From NCBI RefSeq assembly GCF_019457945.1, contig NZ_JAHZSU010000002.1, positions 434,001 to 498,000 of the forward strand: a DNA stretch of 64,000 bases, in the 5' to 3' direction. The notes beneath the pieces were generated by a model that was not told the origin of the DNA, searched no databases, and worked only from the letters and a program-made list of their open reading frames with translations. The stretch is from Ornithinimicrobium laminariae. Its GTDB lineage: Bacteria > Actinomycetota > Actinomycetes > Actinomycetales > Dermatophilaceae. This document shows positions 16,677 to 25,873 of the stretch, in pieces. Position 1 is the first letter of the stretch; each line of letters begins with the position of its first letter. A program made the position numbers and the translations under genes.

Positions 16677-18533
16677 ATGAGCCACTACAAGAGCAACGTG
16701 CGAGACATTGAGTTCAACCTGTTCGAGGTTTTTGGTCGCGGCCACGTCATGGGCCAAGCCCCATATGACGACATTGACGAAGAAACCGCGCGCGACATCC
16801 TGTCTCAAGTGGCACGGCTTGCCGAGAACGAAGTTGGTTCTAGCCTGCTGGAGTCCGACCGCACTCCCCCTGTCTTTGACCCAGACAACGGCACCGTCAC
16901 GATGCCTCAGTCATTTATCGACTCCTACCAGTCCTATGTGAACTCTGAGTGGTGGCGTCTGGAGTTGTCCCCCTCCCTGGGCGGCACCGCCGCACCGCCG
17001 TCACTGAGTTGGGCCACCGCCGAGATGATCTTGGGCGCTAACCCGGCCATCAAGATGTTCTCCGCTGGCTACACCTTCGCCGAGGTGCTGCACCGCCTCG
17101 GGACCGATGAGCAAAAGCACCTGTCGGAGTTGATGGTCGAGCGCGGATGGGGCGCCACGATGGTGCTCACCGAGCCGGATGCGGGCTCCGATGTGGGCGC
17201 TGGCCGGGCAAAAGCCGTGCAGGCTGAAGACGGCTCCTGGCACATCACTGGCGTCAAGCGCTTCATCACCTCTGGTGTTGCCCCGTTCTATGAGAACGTC
17301 ATCCACTTTGTCCTGGCACGTCCCGAGGGCGCTGGCGCGGGCACCAAGGGCCTTTCGCTCTTCATCATTCCGCAGCACACCTATGACCCCGAGACTGGCG
17401 AGTTGGGTGCTGAGAACGGGGTTCAGGTCAGCAACATTGAGCACAAAATGGGCCTCAAGATTTCCACCACCTGCGAGTTGCGATTCGGCGAGGAAATCCC
17501 CGCCGTTGGCACCCTGGTCGGTGAAGTCCATGACGGCATTAATCAGATGTTTCGGATCATCGAATACGCACGCATGTTGGTCGGGACGAAGGCCATCGCA
17601 ACGCTGTCGACCGGCTATTTGAACGCCCTCGACTACGCCAAGATCCGAGTCCAAGGCGCCGACCTCACTGAGTCGACTAACAAGAGCGCACCACGCGTCA
17701 CGATCACCCACCACCCCGATGTGCGCCGCTCGCTCATGCTGCAGAAGTCGTATGCCGAGGGCCTGCGGGCGCTGATGCTCTTCACTGCGACCTTCCAAGA
17801 CACCGTTAACGCGGCTCAAAGCGCGACCGGGCACGAGGACTTGGGTGGCGACGAAGAAGCCGAGTTGGCCGCCAGGGTCAACGACTTTCTGTTGCCCCTG
17901 GTCAAGGGGTGCGGCTCCGAACGCGCCTGGGTGCTGTTGGGGACCGAGTCACTGCAGACCTTCGGTGGCTCCGGCTTCCTGCAGGACTACCCGATTGAGC
18001 AATACGTCCGGGATGCCAAGATCGACAGCCTCTATGAAGGCACGACCGCTATCCAGGGGTTGGACTTCTTTAACCGCAAGATTTTGCGCGACAAGGGTGT
18101 GGCCTTGGGGTATCTCGCGAAGCAGATCGCCGCGACCTGCCAGGGTGGCGACCCAAGCGACGGCTTGACTGGCGAGCGGGGCTACCTGGCCAGCTCGCTG
18201 GGCCATGTCCAGGCAATGGTCGAATACTTGAGCGCCCAAGCGATGGCCAGCCGGGAAAATCCGAAGGCCATCTATTTGGTCGGCCAACACACCACACGGT
18301 TGTTGCTCGCCACTGGAGACCTGCTCATCGGATGGTTGTTGTTGCGTCAGGCCGAGGTTGCTCAGGTCGCCTTGGATGCCGACCCGGACGGCAAAGACGC
18401 GAACTTCTACGCTGGCAAGGTCGCCGCGGCCAAGTTCTTTGCGCGCAACGTCTTACCTCGCCTCAGCTCAGATCGAGCCGTGATGATGGCCGCCGACAAC
18501 TCGCTGATGGAGTTGCCGGAAGCCGCCTTCTAA
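16677..18533 (+). CDS. Acyl-CoA dehydrogenase, FadE5-like
   Basis: About 618 residues from ATG 16677, which has GAGG 5 bases upstream. The N-terminus [10 protein letters not shown], the run [48 protein letters not shown] and the very end MELPEAAF match mycobacterial FadE5 as I remember it. The enzyme oxidises acyl-CoA to trans-2-enoyl-CoA with FAD; FadE5-like enzymes accept a broad chain-length range and carry an extra C-terminal helical domain. The gene begins 49 bases after the response regulator. A functional link with the two-component system is not implied by sequence. Confidence 0.95.
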   Translation: MSHYKSNVRDIEFNLFEVFGRGHVMGQAPYDDIDEETARDILSQVARLAENEVGSSLLESDRTPPVFDPDNGTVTMPQSFIDSYQSYVNSEWWRLELSPSLGGTAAPPSLSWATAEMILGANPAIKMFSAGYTFAEVLHRLGTDEQKHLSELMVERGWGATMVLTEPDAGSDVGAGRAKAVQAEDGSWHITGVKRFITSGVAPFYENVIHFVLARPEGAGAGTKGLSLFIIPQHTYDPETGELGAENGVQVSNIEHKMGLKISTTCELRFGEEIPAVGTLVGEVHDGINQMFRIIEYARMLVGTKAIATLSTGYLNALDYAKIRVQGADLTESTNKSAPRVTITHHPDVRRSLMLQKSYAEGLRALMLFTATFQDTVNAAQSATGHEDLGGDEEAELAARVNDFLLPLVKGCGSERAWVLLGTESLQTFGGSGFLQDYPIEQYVRDAKIDSLYEGTTAIQGLDFFNRKILRDKGVALGYLAKQIAATCQGGDPSDGLTGERGYLASSLGHVQAMVEYLSAQAMASRENPKAIYLVGQHTTRLLLATGDLLIGWLLLRQAEVAQVALDADPDGKDANFYAGKVAAAKFFARNVLPRLSSDRAVMMAADNSLMELPEAAF

Positions 18534-18542
18534 CCTGCTAAC

Positions 18543-18884
18543 TCAGTAGCCCTGGTCGTCGTAGCGAGTCTGATCGTTGCCCGGCCGGGGCTGCTGATAG
18601 CCACCCTGGGTCTGGTCGTACCCGCCATAGTTGGTCGGCGCCTGGCCACCCTGCTGGTCATAGCGAGGGTCATATTGTGGCTGAGCACGGTTGTCATAGA
18701 CCTGGCGCACCGTCGTCTTGCGGCTCTGCCCGTTCATGATCAACGAGCCAATCATCGCCAAAACACCGGCGACCATCAGAATGTTGCCGACGACGTACAA
18801 GTTGATCCAAGGAACGTCCACGTTTAAGGCGAAACGCAAAATGGCGCCCGCCACGAACATGAAAATGCCGATTCCGATTCCCAT
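18543..18884 (-). CDS. DUF6458-type small membrane protein with Q/G/Y-rich tail
   Basis: A 113-residue protein with two membrane helices: MGIGIGIFMFVAGAILRFAL and LYVVGNILMVAGVLAMIGSLI. After RKTTVRQVYD comes a low-complexity tail rich in Gln, Gly and Tyr (about residues 65-113). The two helices and the RKTTVRQVYDD stretch are shared with the next gene upstream on the same strand, so the pair is a tandem duplication with diverged tails. Function unknown; DUF6458 is the family I believe fits. Confidence 0.8.
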   Translation of the reverse strand: MGIGIGIFMFVAGAILRFALNVDVPWINLYVVGNILMVAGVLAMIGSLIMNGQSRKTTVRQVYDNRAQPQYDPRYDQQGGQAPTNYGGYDQTQGGYQQPRPGNDQTRYDDQGY

Positions 18885-18927
18885 GGGAGATCCTTCCGTG
18901 GAATGTAGTCAGGCCAGCCTACGCCTG

Positions 18928-19179
18928 TTAAATACGGGGGTTTCGAGGCATTTCGTCATACCTCGGGTCATACTTCGGCTGCCCGTCGTCATACACCTGA
19001 CGAACCGTGGTCTTGCGGTTTTGGGCATTCATGATCAACGAAGCCACCAAATACATGGCACCCGCGATCATCAAGATATTGCCCACGACGGTCAAATCAA
19101 TCCAAGCGACGTTGACCTCCAGAGCCAGGCCCAAGATGGCGCCCAGTACAAACAGGAAGATGCCAAATCCGATACCCAT
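18928..19179 (-). CDS. DUF6458-type small membrane protein
   Basis: An 83-residue protein: helix 1 MGIGFGIFLFVLGAILGLAL, helix 2 VVGNILMIAGAMYLVASLI, then NRKTTVRQVYDDGQPKYDPR. It is clearly a paralogue of the 113-residue neighbour at 18543-18884 and lacks its long tail. It starts 11 bases after the amidase gene, so it may be at the end of the CtaG-amidase transcript. Function unknown. Confidence 0.82.
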   Translation of the reverse strand: MGIGFGIFLFVLGAILGLALEVNVAWIDLTVVGNILMIAGAMYLVASLIMNAQNRKTTVRQVYDDGQPKYDPRYDEMPRNPRI

Positions 19180-19190
19180 TTCGTGTCCTT

Positions 19191-19994
19191 TCAGAGTTGT
19201 CTGTCGGTTAAGACAGGGAACCGCTCACGCCATACATCCACATCATCTGGGTCGATCTGCACCGACAGCACTTCTTCGTCGGTGCCAGCCTCAGCCAAGA
19301 CCTCGCCATTGGGGTCAATGATCGCGCTGTGTCCGCCCATCGTTACTCCAGCATGAGTGCCAGCGGTGTTACACGCCACCACGAACGCTTGATTCTCGAT
19401 GGCGCGGGCTCGCAGCAGCGTCCGCCAGGCTTCGACGCGAGCGAGCGGCCAGGCTGCCGGGATGACAAACATCTGGGCTCCCAGGTCCACCTGCACGCGG
19501 TATAGCTCGGGGAAGCGCAGGTCATAGCAAGTCGACAAACCGACGGTCAGTTCATCCACCGGCGCAGGCAAGTCGGTGACGACAACGTCCGCGCCAGCCT
19601 CCATTAGTGCCGGTTCGCCCTCCCCAAAACCAAAGCGGTGGATCTTGCGATAGGTCGCTTCGATCTCCCCGTCTGGTCCTAGCACGACGCTGGTGTTCCA
19701 GATACCTCGGCCTTCAACGCCAGTCTCAGTGGGGTGGTGTTCCACGATCGATCCGGTATGCAGGACGATGCCAGTGTCGCGGGCCACCTCGGCTAGCGCT
19801 TGGGTAACGCCGCCATCGACCTGCTGCTCGCGCTCACCCCACGCGCGGTAGTCGAAGCCGCCAGCGCTCCATAGCTCTGGCAGGACAACAAGGTCATGAT
19901 CGGCGTTCGCTCGCACCAACCCGGCCACCCGCTCGCTGCGCTGAGCGACCGACTCGTCATCGCCATACCCCAGTTGGATCACGCAGATTCTCAT
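19191..19994 (-). CDS. Carbon-nitrogen hydrolase (nitrilase superfamily amidase)
   Basis: A 267-residue protein with the nitrilase Glu-Lys-Cys triad: Glu in LVVLPELW, Lys in YRKIHRFGF, and Cys in STCYDLRFPE. The opening MRICVIQLGYGDDE is the usual first beta strand. The best fit is the omega-amidase/NIT2-like or predicted amidohydrolase branch, which acts on small carboxamides in the cytoplasm. Its ATG overlaps the stop of the CopD-CtaG gene by 4 bases. No evident functional tie to that membrane protein. Confidence 0.93.
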   Translation of the reverse strand: MRICVIQLGYGDDESVAQRSERVAGLVRANADHDLVVLPELWSAGGFDYRAWGEREQQVDGGVTQALAEVARDTGIVLHTGSIVEHHPTETGVEGRGIWNTSVVLGPDGEIEATYRKIHRFGFGEGEPALMEAGADVVVTDLPAPVDELTVGLSTCYDLRFPELYRVQVDLGAQMFVIPAAWPLARVEAWRTLLRARAIENQAFVVACNTAGTHAGVTMGGHSAIIDPNGEVLAEAGTDEEVLSVQIDPDDVDVWRERFPVLTDRQL

Positions 19995-21976
19995 GACGAC
20001 ATCCTTTTCAATTGTTCGTTGTATGCGGCCAACTCGGCATCGTCGTCGCGGTCAGCCTGACGGTCGGTCCGCTTGGCTTCGCGCTCGTCGGAGGCCAGCC
20101 AGTCTTTGGTCACCAAGAGCGCAAGGACCATCGTCGGCAACTCGCCGATGCCCCAGGCAATAGTGCCGCCCAGTTGCTGGTCGACTAGCAGGTCATCGAC
20201 CCAGACGATGTCGATGGTCTTAAAGAACTCCGGCGCCAGCAGCCAGGTGCCCTGCATCAGCGCCAAGCCAAAGAAGGCGTGGGCGGCCAGGGTGGCCAGC
20301 AACACGATGAGGCGCAGCGGTGCGGGCCACTTGGCTGGGCCGGGATCGGTGCCGATCAGCGACCAGACAAAGGTGTAGCCCACCAACAAGAAGTGAAAGG
20401 TCATCAGAATGTGGCCGGTGTGTGTGCGCAGCGCCAACTCCAGCGCCCCGCTCCAGTAGAAGCCGACGAGGCTGCCAAAAAACAGCACACCCGCGACCAC
20501 CGGGTTGGCGATGAAGGCGGCATACCGGGAGTGCACGACAGCCAGCAGCACTTCGCGGGCGCCCAGGGTTTTGTCTTTGCGCTTGGGCAAGGTGCGCAGG
20601 GCCAAGGTGATGGGTGTGCCGAGGACCAGGAAGATGGGCACAGCCATCATCAACGCCATGTGCATCACCATGTGCATCGAAAACAGCACTCGGCCATAGA
20701 CGCCTGGGGCGCCGTTGGTGATGTAGATGAAGATCAGCCAGCCGATCATCCACAAGATCGTCGCGCTCGCGGACCAACGATCCCCGCGGCGCCGCATCTT
20801 GATGACCCCAGCCAGATAAAGGCCCATCGCAAAAAGCGCGGTCAGCAAAAAGAGCCAGTTCAACTCCCACACGCTCAGCCAGGACGAAGCCTCAAGTGGT
20901 GGCGGTGAGCGGAAGCCAGTCAGCGCAAAGGCTGGGTCGCTGAGCCCAGATTCATCCAGCAGTGGTGGAGGCGTGCGACTCAGCGTGACGGCCACACCCA
21001 TCGCGGCACCCATCACCACAATCTCCGAGGTGGCCAGCCGGGCAAACGCACCCGGCTTGTCGACGCCGCGATCAATGATGCGGCGACGCTGGGTCCAACC
21101 AAACCAACCCAGGACGGCCATCAGCGCAGTCTTGGCAAAGATCAACAACCAATACGAGCTGTTGAGGTCCGACCAATCGTCCGCAGACTGCAGGGCAAAC
21201 AGCACACCCGAGAACCCAACGGCGATGAAGCACCACAGCGCCATCGTTGAATAGCGCTCGACCGTGATCTTGAGCGCCTTGCCCAATTGGGGGCGCAGCA
21301 TCAGCAGGGCGATGAGCCCACCGGCCCACAGGGTCACTCCCAGCAGGTGCAGGCCAAGGGCCGTCACAGCCGTTTCGTGGCCTTCAGCATCGCCAGAGTG
21401 ACCGGTGTAGGCGACCGGCATCAACGCTCCGACGGCCAAAGCGCCCGCCCAGGCCAGTCCGTTGCGAGTGCGAACGCTGCCGGCCATCAGCACCACGGCG
21501 ATGACCAGGATGACCTCAATCAACTGGTAGCGAAAGAGGTCGATTCCCAACACGTTGACAAAGAAATTGTCGATGAAACCTGGCGTGCTCAGCGCCTGGC
21601 CAGAGCCTTCAGCGAACGAGAAGACCAACTTCACGGCGGCGGCGAGCGCCCAAACAATGGCGGTCAAAGCTGCTGCACGGGCCGCTGACTCGCGGCGATC
21701 TGAGTGCCGACCCTCTGGCACCAGGAAGCCACCAACAACCAGCAAGCCAACCGTGACGGCTGCCGCAGCATCGTGCAACACGCCAACCACAATCATCCCC
21801 CAGCGGACCAAGGGGCCAACATCGCCGAGCAGCAACTCAGCGGTGGCACCACTCCACGCGGCGAGCGGCACAGCCAACGTCAGTGCAGACGCGCCGAGGA
21901 CCGCGACCGGCAACCACCGCATACCTGAGGAGTTGGAGGTCTCAGCCGAGGTCGGCTGTTGAGTCAGTGTGGCCAC
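19991..21976 (-). CDS. CopD-CtaG fusion membrane protein (copper handling/cytochrome oxidase assembly)
   Basis: A 661-residue protein with many membrane helices. The first half (to about 330) carries a CopD-like domain with histidines in GHSGDAEGHETAVTALGLH. The second half carries a caa3-type CtaG domain with HMVMHMALMMAVPIFLVLG and HTGHILMTFHFLLVGY. Such fusions occur in actinobacteria and are linked to copper supply to cytochrome c oxidase. The last 40 residues are charged and cytoplasmic. The start is GTG 21976, with TACGAT 6 bases before it; GGAGGT is too close to act as a normal ribosome-binding site. Confidence 0.9.
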   Translation of the reverse strand: MATLTQQPTSAETSNSSGMRWLPVAVLGASALTLAVPLAAWSGATAELLLGDVGPLVRWGMIVVGVLHDAAAAVTVGLLVVGGFLVPEGRHSDRRESAARAAALTAIVWALAAAVKLVFSFAEGSGQALSTPGFIDNFFVNVLGIDLFRYQLIEVILVIAVVLMAGSVRTRNGLAWAGALAVGALMPVAYTGHSGDAEGHETAVTALGLHLLGVTLWAGGLIALLMLRPQLGKALKITVERYSTMALWCFIAVGFSGVLFALQSADDWSDLNSSYWLLIFAKTALMAVLGWFGWTQRRRIIDRGVDKPGAFARLATSEIVVMGAAMGVAVTLSRTPPPLLDESGLSDPAFALTGFRSPPPLEASSWLSVWELNWLFLLTALFAMGLYLAGVIKMRRRGDRWSASATILWMIGWLIFIYITNGAPGVYGRVLFSMHMVMHMALMMAVPIFLVLGTPITLALRTLPKRKDKTLGAREVLLAVVHSRYAAFIANPVVAGVLFFGSLVGFYWSGALELALRTHTGHILMTFHFLLVGYTFVWSLIGTDPGPAKWPAPLRLIVLLATLAAHAFFGLALMQGTWLLAPEFFKTIDIVWVDDLLVDQQLGGTIAWGIGELPTMVLALLVTKDWLASDEREAKRTDRQADRDDDAELAAYNEQLKRMSS

Positions 21977-21982
21977 ACCTCC

Positions 21983-21988
21983 ATCGTA
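21983..21988 (-). promoter_or_regulatory. Leaderless -10 box TACGAT of CopD-CtaG gene
   Basis: On the minus strand TACGAT ends 6 bases before GTG 21976. The intervening GGAGGT leaves only one base to the GTG, so a leaderless start is the simpler reading. Confidence 0.4.
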
Positions 21989-22427
21989 GAGACCGAATCT
22001 GAATCAGTTATGACTGCGTCCAAGGCACCAACTGGCCCGGCCGCATCCAAGAGTCTGGGCTGGGCCGGCCCAATCAACCGGCGCCCATTCGGTGAGGTGC
22101 CATGGGAAGTCGCCAACGTCGATGACTAGCTCGCTGCCGCCGAATCTCCGGACCAACTCACGTCAGAACTACCCGTGCTGTCACTGCCGACCTTTGCCTA
22201 AGGGGTCGGTTCCATAGAGGTGTTTCCACGTGTGCCCGTCTTCGCCGTTGAACGCGTGGACCCAAAGATTCTTGCGACACCATTGGCCTTGCACTGGTGC
22301 CAGCGCAACATGCGACGCGCCGTCACCCAGCCTGGCTGGCCCAGGCCAAAGCCCAAGGGCGGTTGCTAAGTCACCCGGGCGACAGACACAAACCCATGAA
22401 AAAGCGCCCATGGGTGCCAGACCTGGA
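21989..22427. other. Gene-free stretch with a possible short coding remnant
   Basis: No convincing gene, RNA or repeat was recognised. On the minus strand, 22181-22411 can be read as 76 residues ending in WKHLYGTDPLGKGRQ with several Trp and His residues. This looks like the tail of some protein, but no start or ribosome-binding site supports a functional gene. The stretch may be a decayed gene. Confidence 0.3.
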
Positions 22428-22433
22428 TAGGCT
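22428..22433 (+). promoter_or_regulatory. Leaderless -10 box TAGGCT of MPI-family gene
   Basis: TAGGCT ends 7 bases before ATG 22441, with no ribosome-binding site between. Confidence 0.5.
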
Positions 22434-22440
22434 GGCCATC

Positions 22441-23331
22441 ATGACGATTAACCCGTCCCCACCCACCGAGCTCGTTGACCTCGTTGAGGCCTATCGCCTG
22501 GCTTTGCGCTCATTTCTTGATGTGGGGCACGGGGTGTCTGCTGACGGCTATCTCGAGCAAACCTGTTGCCCTGGGTGGACCGTGCATGACCAGATCTCAC
22601 ACATCGCCTCGTTGGAGGACTACTTTGACGGCGGGGACTATCCCGAGGTCGAGTTGCCGAGCTCCGCCCATGTGAACTCCGACTTCGCCCGCTTCGTCGA
22701 GTATGGCGTGCAGGCCCGGCGGGCCACCCCCACCAGTGAGGTGCTGGCTGAGTTAGAAACACTCCTGCACAACCGGGTGTCCACGCTGACTAACCCGGAC
22801 CTCACGCTGGAATCAATGGTCCGCGGGCCAGGTGGCAGAGAAATCACCCTTGGTGACCTGCTGGGCCGGCGCCTCGTTGACCTGTTTGTTCACGAGCAGG
22901 ACATTAGGGAAGCGATCGGCCGCATCGGCAACCTCGACAGCCCGGCGGCCGCTCACTTCATGCACCGCATCGTCGATGCGTTCCCCATCGTTGTGCCTAA
23001 GCGGCTCGACCTACCCGCCGGCGTCTCCGTCATTGTCGAGAGCACCGGTCCGGTGACTGGTCGAGTCGGTGTGCGGATGGCTCACGACGAAGACGAAAAT
23101 GTCGTGGCCCACCCCCTCTTCACGGGCGATGGTGTGACGGCTGCAACTGACTTGGCTGACCAGGGCACCCACCCTGACCAGGAAGTCCGCACCGTCACAA
23201 TAAGTATGTCGACGGATGCTCTCACCCGTCGGGCTGCGGGCCGCCGATCAACCGCAGACACTGCCTATCGCGTCGTGGGCGATGAAGACATCGCTGAGCA
23301 GGTGCTGAGCGCTCTGACGATCATTCGCTAA
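22441..23331 (+). CDS. Maleylpyruvate isomerase family mycothiol-dependent protein
   Basis: About 296 residues from ATG 22441. The N-terminal half is a DinB-like four-helix domain with GWTVHDQISHIASLE and LVDLFVHEQDIREAIG, which carry the histidines that bind metal in this family. The C-terminal part (from about 200) resembles an SCP2-like domain. Members use mycothiol as cofactor, hence this supports an actinobacterial host. Substrate unknown; few members are real maleylpyruvate isomerases. Confidence 0.85.
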   Translation: MTINPSPPTELVDLVEAYRLALRSFLDVGHGVSADGYLEQTCCPGWTVHDQISHIASLEDYFDGGDYPEVELPSSAHVNSDFARFVEYGVQARRATPTSEVLAELETLLHNRVSTLTNPDLTLESMVRGPGGREITLGDLLGRRLVDLFVHEQDIREAIGRIGNLDSPAAAHFMHRIVDAFPIVVPKRLDLPAGVSVIVESTGPVTGRVGVRMAHDEDENVVAHPLFTGDGVTAATDLADQGTHPDQEVRTVTISMSTDALTRRAAGRRSTADTAYRVVGDEDIAEQVLSALTIIR

Positions 23332-23352
23332 GCGCTCAGCAAACCAGCTGGC

Positions 23353-24189
23353 TCAGCTGTAACTGGCCAGGCTTTCGAACTTGGGCTGGGAGGCTTCGTC
23401 GGCCACGGCTGCAGCGCCAACCGAAGCGGCCACCTTGAGCGCGTCCTCGTGCGACTGGCCCTGCAGCAGAGCCAGGGTTAGCGCTGCACAGAATGAGTCA
23501 CCAGCACCGACAGAGTTGACGGCCTTGGTCTTGACGGCAGGCACCTCAGCGGTCACCTCGCCGTTGACGACCATGGTTGCGCCTTTGGAGCCATAGGTGA
23601 CACAGACCAACGGGTGACCCTTGAGCGCTGGAATCAGCTCGTATTCGGTCTCGTTGACGATCACCAGGTCTGCGCGGTCAAACACCTCTTGGGCCAACTC
23701 GACCGCAGGGGCGGCGTTGATGGCATAGAACCCCTTGGCCTTGGCCGCCAACTCAACGGCCAACTCCATGGAGGTCTCCAATTGGGTGAGCACGGCCTCG
23801 TCCTCAGCAAACTCGATGCCCTCAAGGGTGGCATCGGCGTTAGCCCCCGGACAGACGGCGATCTGGTTTTCGCTCTCGGCGTCCACCACGATCAGGGCGG
23901 TGCCAGTGGCTTCTGAGCTCGTCGTGATCCCAGCAACATCGACTCCAGCTTCGCTGAGTGCTTCCTTCATCCAGGTGCCAGTGTCATCGTCGCCAACTGC
24001 GCCGATCATCCGGACCTGACCACCAAGACGAGCCGCCGCAGCCGCCTGGTTGGCCCCCTTGCCGCCAGGCTCACGACGCAACGTGCCGCCGCCAATCGTC
24101 TCGCCGGGTCCAGGCAATCGCTCGGTCACGGCAGTGATGTCGGCGTTGATGCTGCCAACAACGGTCAACCGGGTCTGGGGCTGGCTCAT
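23353..24189 (-). CDS. rbsK: Ribokinase
   Basis: A 278-residue PfkB-family sugar kinase. N-terminal substrate motif [20 protein letters not shown], and C-terminal anion-hole motif [16 protein letters not shown] with the catalytic Asp, are intact. It phosphorylates ribose to ribose 5-phosphate. A GGAG lies upstream of ATG 24189. It diverges from the nucleoside hydrolase gene, which would release the ribose it uses. Slightly shorter than E. coli RbsK (about 309). Another PfkB sugar specificity is possible, but context favours ribose. Confidence 0.9.
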   Translation of the reverse strand: MSQPQTRLTVVGSINADITAVTERLPGPGETIGGGTLRREPGGKGANQAAAAARLGGQVRMIGAVGDDDTGTWMKEALSEAGVDVAGITTSSEATGTALIVVDAESENQIAVCPGANADATLEGIEFAEDEAVLTQLETSMELAVELAAKAKGFYAINAAPAVELAQEVFDRADLVIVNETEYELIPALKGHPLVCVTYGSKGATMVVNGEVTAEVPAVKTKAVNSVGAGDSFCAALTLALLQGQSHEDALKVAASVGAAAVADEASQPKFESLASYS

Positions 24190-24235
24190 CGGCGTTGCTC
24201 TCCACTTCGTTGGGGGTGTCGATTCGTGGCCCAGC

Positions 24236-24245
24236 CTAGCGCTAG
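24236..24245. promoter_or_regulatory. Palindrome CTAGCGCTAG between ribokinase and nucleoside hydrolase genes
   Basis: A perfect 10-bp palindrome with a central CG lies in the 99-base divergent gap. Central-CG symmetry is typical of LacI-type operators. It could coordinate the two salvage genes; no regulator gene is adjacent. Confidence 0.3.
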
Positions 24246-24288
24246 CCTGCTGGGTGAGAACACGCCCTTTATCAACGGAGACTCAACG

Positions 24289-25254
24289 ATGACTTCCCCC
24301 GATCGCCTTCCCGTCTACTTCGACATCGACACCGGCGTTGACGACGCCCTTGCCCTGGCCTATCTGCTGGCCTCCCCCGAAGCCGACATTCTGGGCATCG
24401 GCACGGTCAGCGGCAACATCGACGCTGAGCAGGCAGCCGTCAACACCCTAAACTTGCTGGGGTTGGCTAGCCGCACAGAGATCCCGGTGGCGATTGGCGC
24501 TCACGACCCGATCGCAGGGTCCTACAACGGTGGCGCATCACACGTGCATGGCAACAACGGCATCGGCGACATCGAGATCCCGGATGCTGGTTTGTCCGCG
24601 GTGGAAGAGACCGCCGCCGAGATGATGATCCGCCTCTCGCACGAGCGCTCAGGTGAACTGATCATCATTGCGGTCGGCCCGTTGACCAACCTGGGCGTCG
24701 CACTGGAGCAAGACCCCACGCTGCCTAGCCGGGTCAAGGAAGTTGTCGTGATGGGCGGCGCAGCCAAGGTCCCGGGCAACCTTTCCCCCGTCGGTGAGGC
24801 CAACATCTACAACGACCCCGAGGCGGCAGCCGCTGTCGTGGACGCGGACTGGGACGTTGTCTTGGTCCCGCTTGACATCACTCTTGAGCACGTCGTCGAA
24901 GAATCCGACCGCATCGCGTTGCTGCAGTCGCCATCTGAGCTCAACCAGGCGCTGGGCAAGATCATGGAGCACTACTACAGCTTCTACGTCGCTGAGTATG
25001 GCCGCCCCAGCAGCGCCTTGCACGACCCGCTGGCCGTGGCCCTAGCTTTGGGCACGATCAAGGCCACGTTGGCTCCGGCAGTGCACACCGTCGTTGACGC
25101 CACCCACGGCCCAGGCCGCGGACAGACCATTTGTGACCTGCGCGGCCAGCGTCTTGGCCCGGTGGACCAAGACGGCGCTCGCACCCGGGTCGTCCTCGAA
25201 ACTGACCGCCCCTTGGCTGGTCACATGATGGAGCGGTTGCTCCTCAACAAGTAG
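24289..25254 (+). CDS. Nucleoside hydrolase (IunH family)
   Basis: About 321 residues from ATG 24289. The calcium-binding signature is complete: [16 protein letters not shown] near the N-terminus. Further family features are [26 protein letters not shown] and [28 protein letters not shown], here split by position about 165-190. It hydrolyses the N-glycosidic bond of ribonucleosides, releasing base and ribose. The divergent ribokinase fits as the next step. A GGAG precedes the chosen ATG. Confidence 0.95.
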   Translation: MTSPDRLPVYFDIDTGVDDALALAYLLASPEADILGIGTVSGNIDAEQAAVNTLNLLGLASRTEIPVAIGAHDPIAGSYNGGASHVHGNNGIGDIEIPDAGLSAVEETAAEMMIRLSHERSGELIIIAVGPLTNLGVALEQDPTLPSRVKEVVVMGGAAKVPGNLSPVGEANIYNDPEAAAAVVDADWDVVLVPLDITLEHVVEESDRIALLQSPSELNQALGKIMEHYYSFYVAEYGRPSSALHDPLAVALALGTIKATLAPAVHTVVDATHGPGRGQTICDLRGQRLGPVDQDGARTRVVLETDRPLAGHMMERLLLNK

Positions 25255-25287
25255 TCCACTGGCGCAGTGACTAACACTGCACGTAGA

Positions 25288-25324
25288 AGAGCGCGGTCAG
25301 GCCGATTCGGCCTGACTGCGCTCT
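25288..25324. terminator. Bidirectional hairpin terminator
   Basis: A 16-bp stem (AGAGCG...GGTCAGGCC against its complement, one G-T wobble) with a 5-base loop lies between the convergent nucleoside hydrolase and membrane-protein genes. There is no long U-run on either side, common in actinobacteria. Confidence 0.75.
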
Positions 25325-25345
25325 GTGGTTTAACTCGCTTTGGCT

Positions 25346-25870
25346 TTAGCGCGCTCTGTCGTGAATCAGCAGAGAAACAACGAAGGTCAGCACGATGGCG
25401 CCCGAAGCGACAACGAGCCACAGACCCGGTGCCCAATCCAGCACCAAGAGGCCGACCGCACCAACGCCAGCGACCACCATCGCCGCCTGGCCAGCCTGCT
25501 TCGTCGCGGTGTAGTGCACCATCCGCTCGGCGCCGTCAGCCTCTTGGCCAGACACCAGTCGGGCCGTCGGTGTCAGACGCATCGAGACCTCCTGCAGCAG
25601 CGCATACCCAATCAGCACGCCAGCGCCAATTAGGGCTCCCTTGGGGTTGCCGCGGGATAGCCCAAACAGCAACACCACGACCGCTGCCGCGAAGCACAGC
25701 GCAACGAAGACGCGGTGCTTCACTGGCATCTTTCGGCGCGACTTAGGTTTCGCCGCGGCTTGCGGTTTGCCACCGGGTGTTTGGCCAGTGCCCTTGGCTG
25801 TAGAGCCTTTAGCCGCCGAGCCTTCGACCCCGACCCCTGGTCGGTTGCGTGCCGGAGTGTTGTCAGCCAT
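25346..25870 (-). CDS. Hypothetical four-helix membrane protein
   Basis: A 174-residue protein I do not recognise. Residues 1-50 are polar, rich in Ala, Gly, Pro and Lys. Four hydrophobic segments follow: VFVALCFAAAVVVLLFGL, ALIGAGVLIGYALLQEV, AAMVVAGVGAVGLLVL and LWLVVASGAIVLTFVVSLLI. It begins 3 bases after the E2 gene stop, so it is co-transcribed with the 2-oxoacid dehydrogenase operon. No motif suggests an activity. Confidence 0.78.
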   Translation of the reverse strand: MADNTPARNRPGVGVEGSAAKGSTAKGTGQTPGGKPQAAAKPKSRRKMPVKHRVFVALCFAAAVVVLLFGLSRGNPKGALIGAGVLIGYALLQEVSMRLTPTARLVSGQEADGAERMVHYTATKQAGQAAMVVAGVGAVGLLVLDWAPGLWLVVASGAIVLTFVVSLLIHDRAR

Positions 25871-25873
25871 CGC

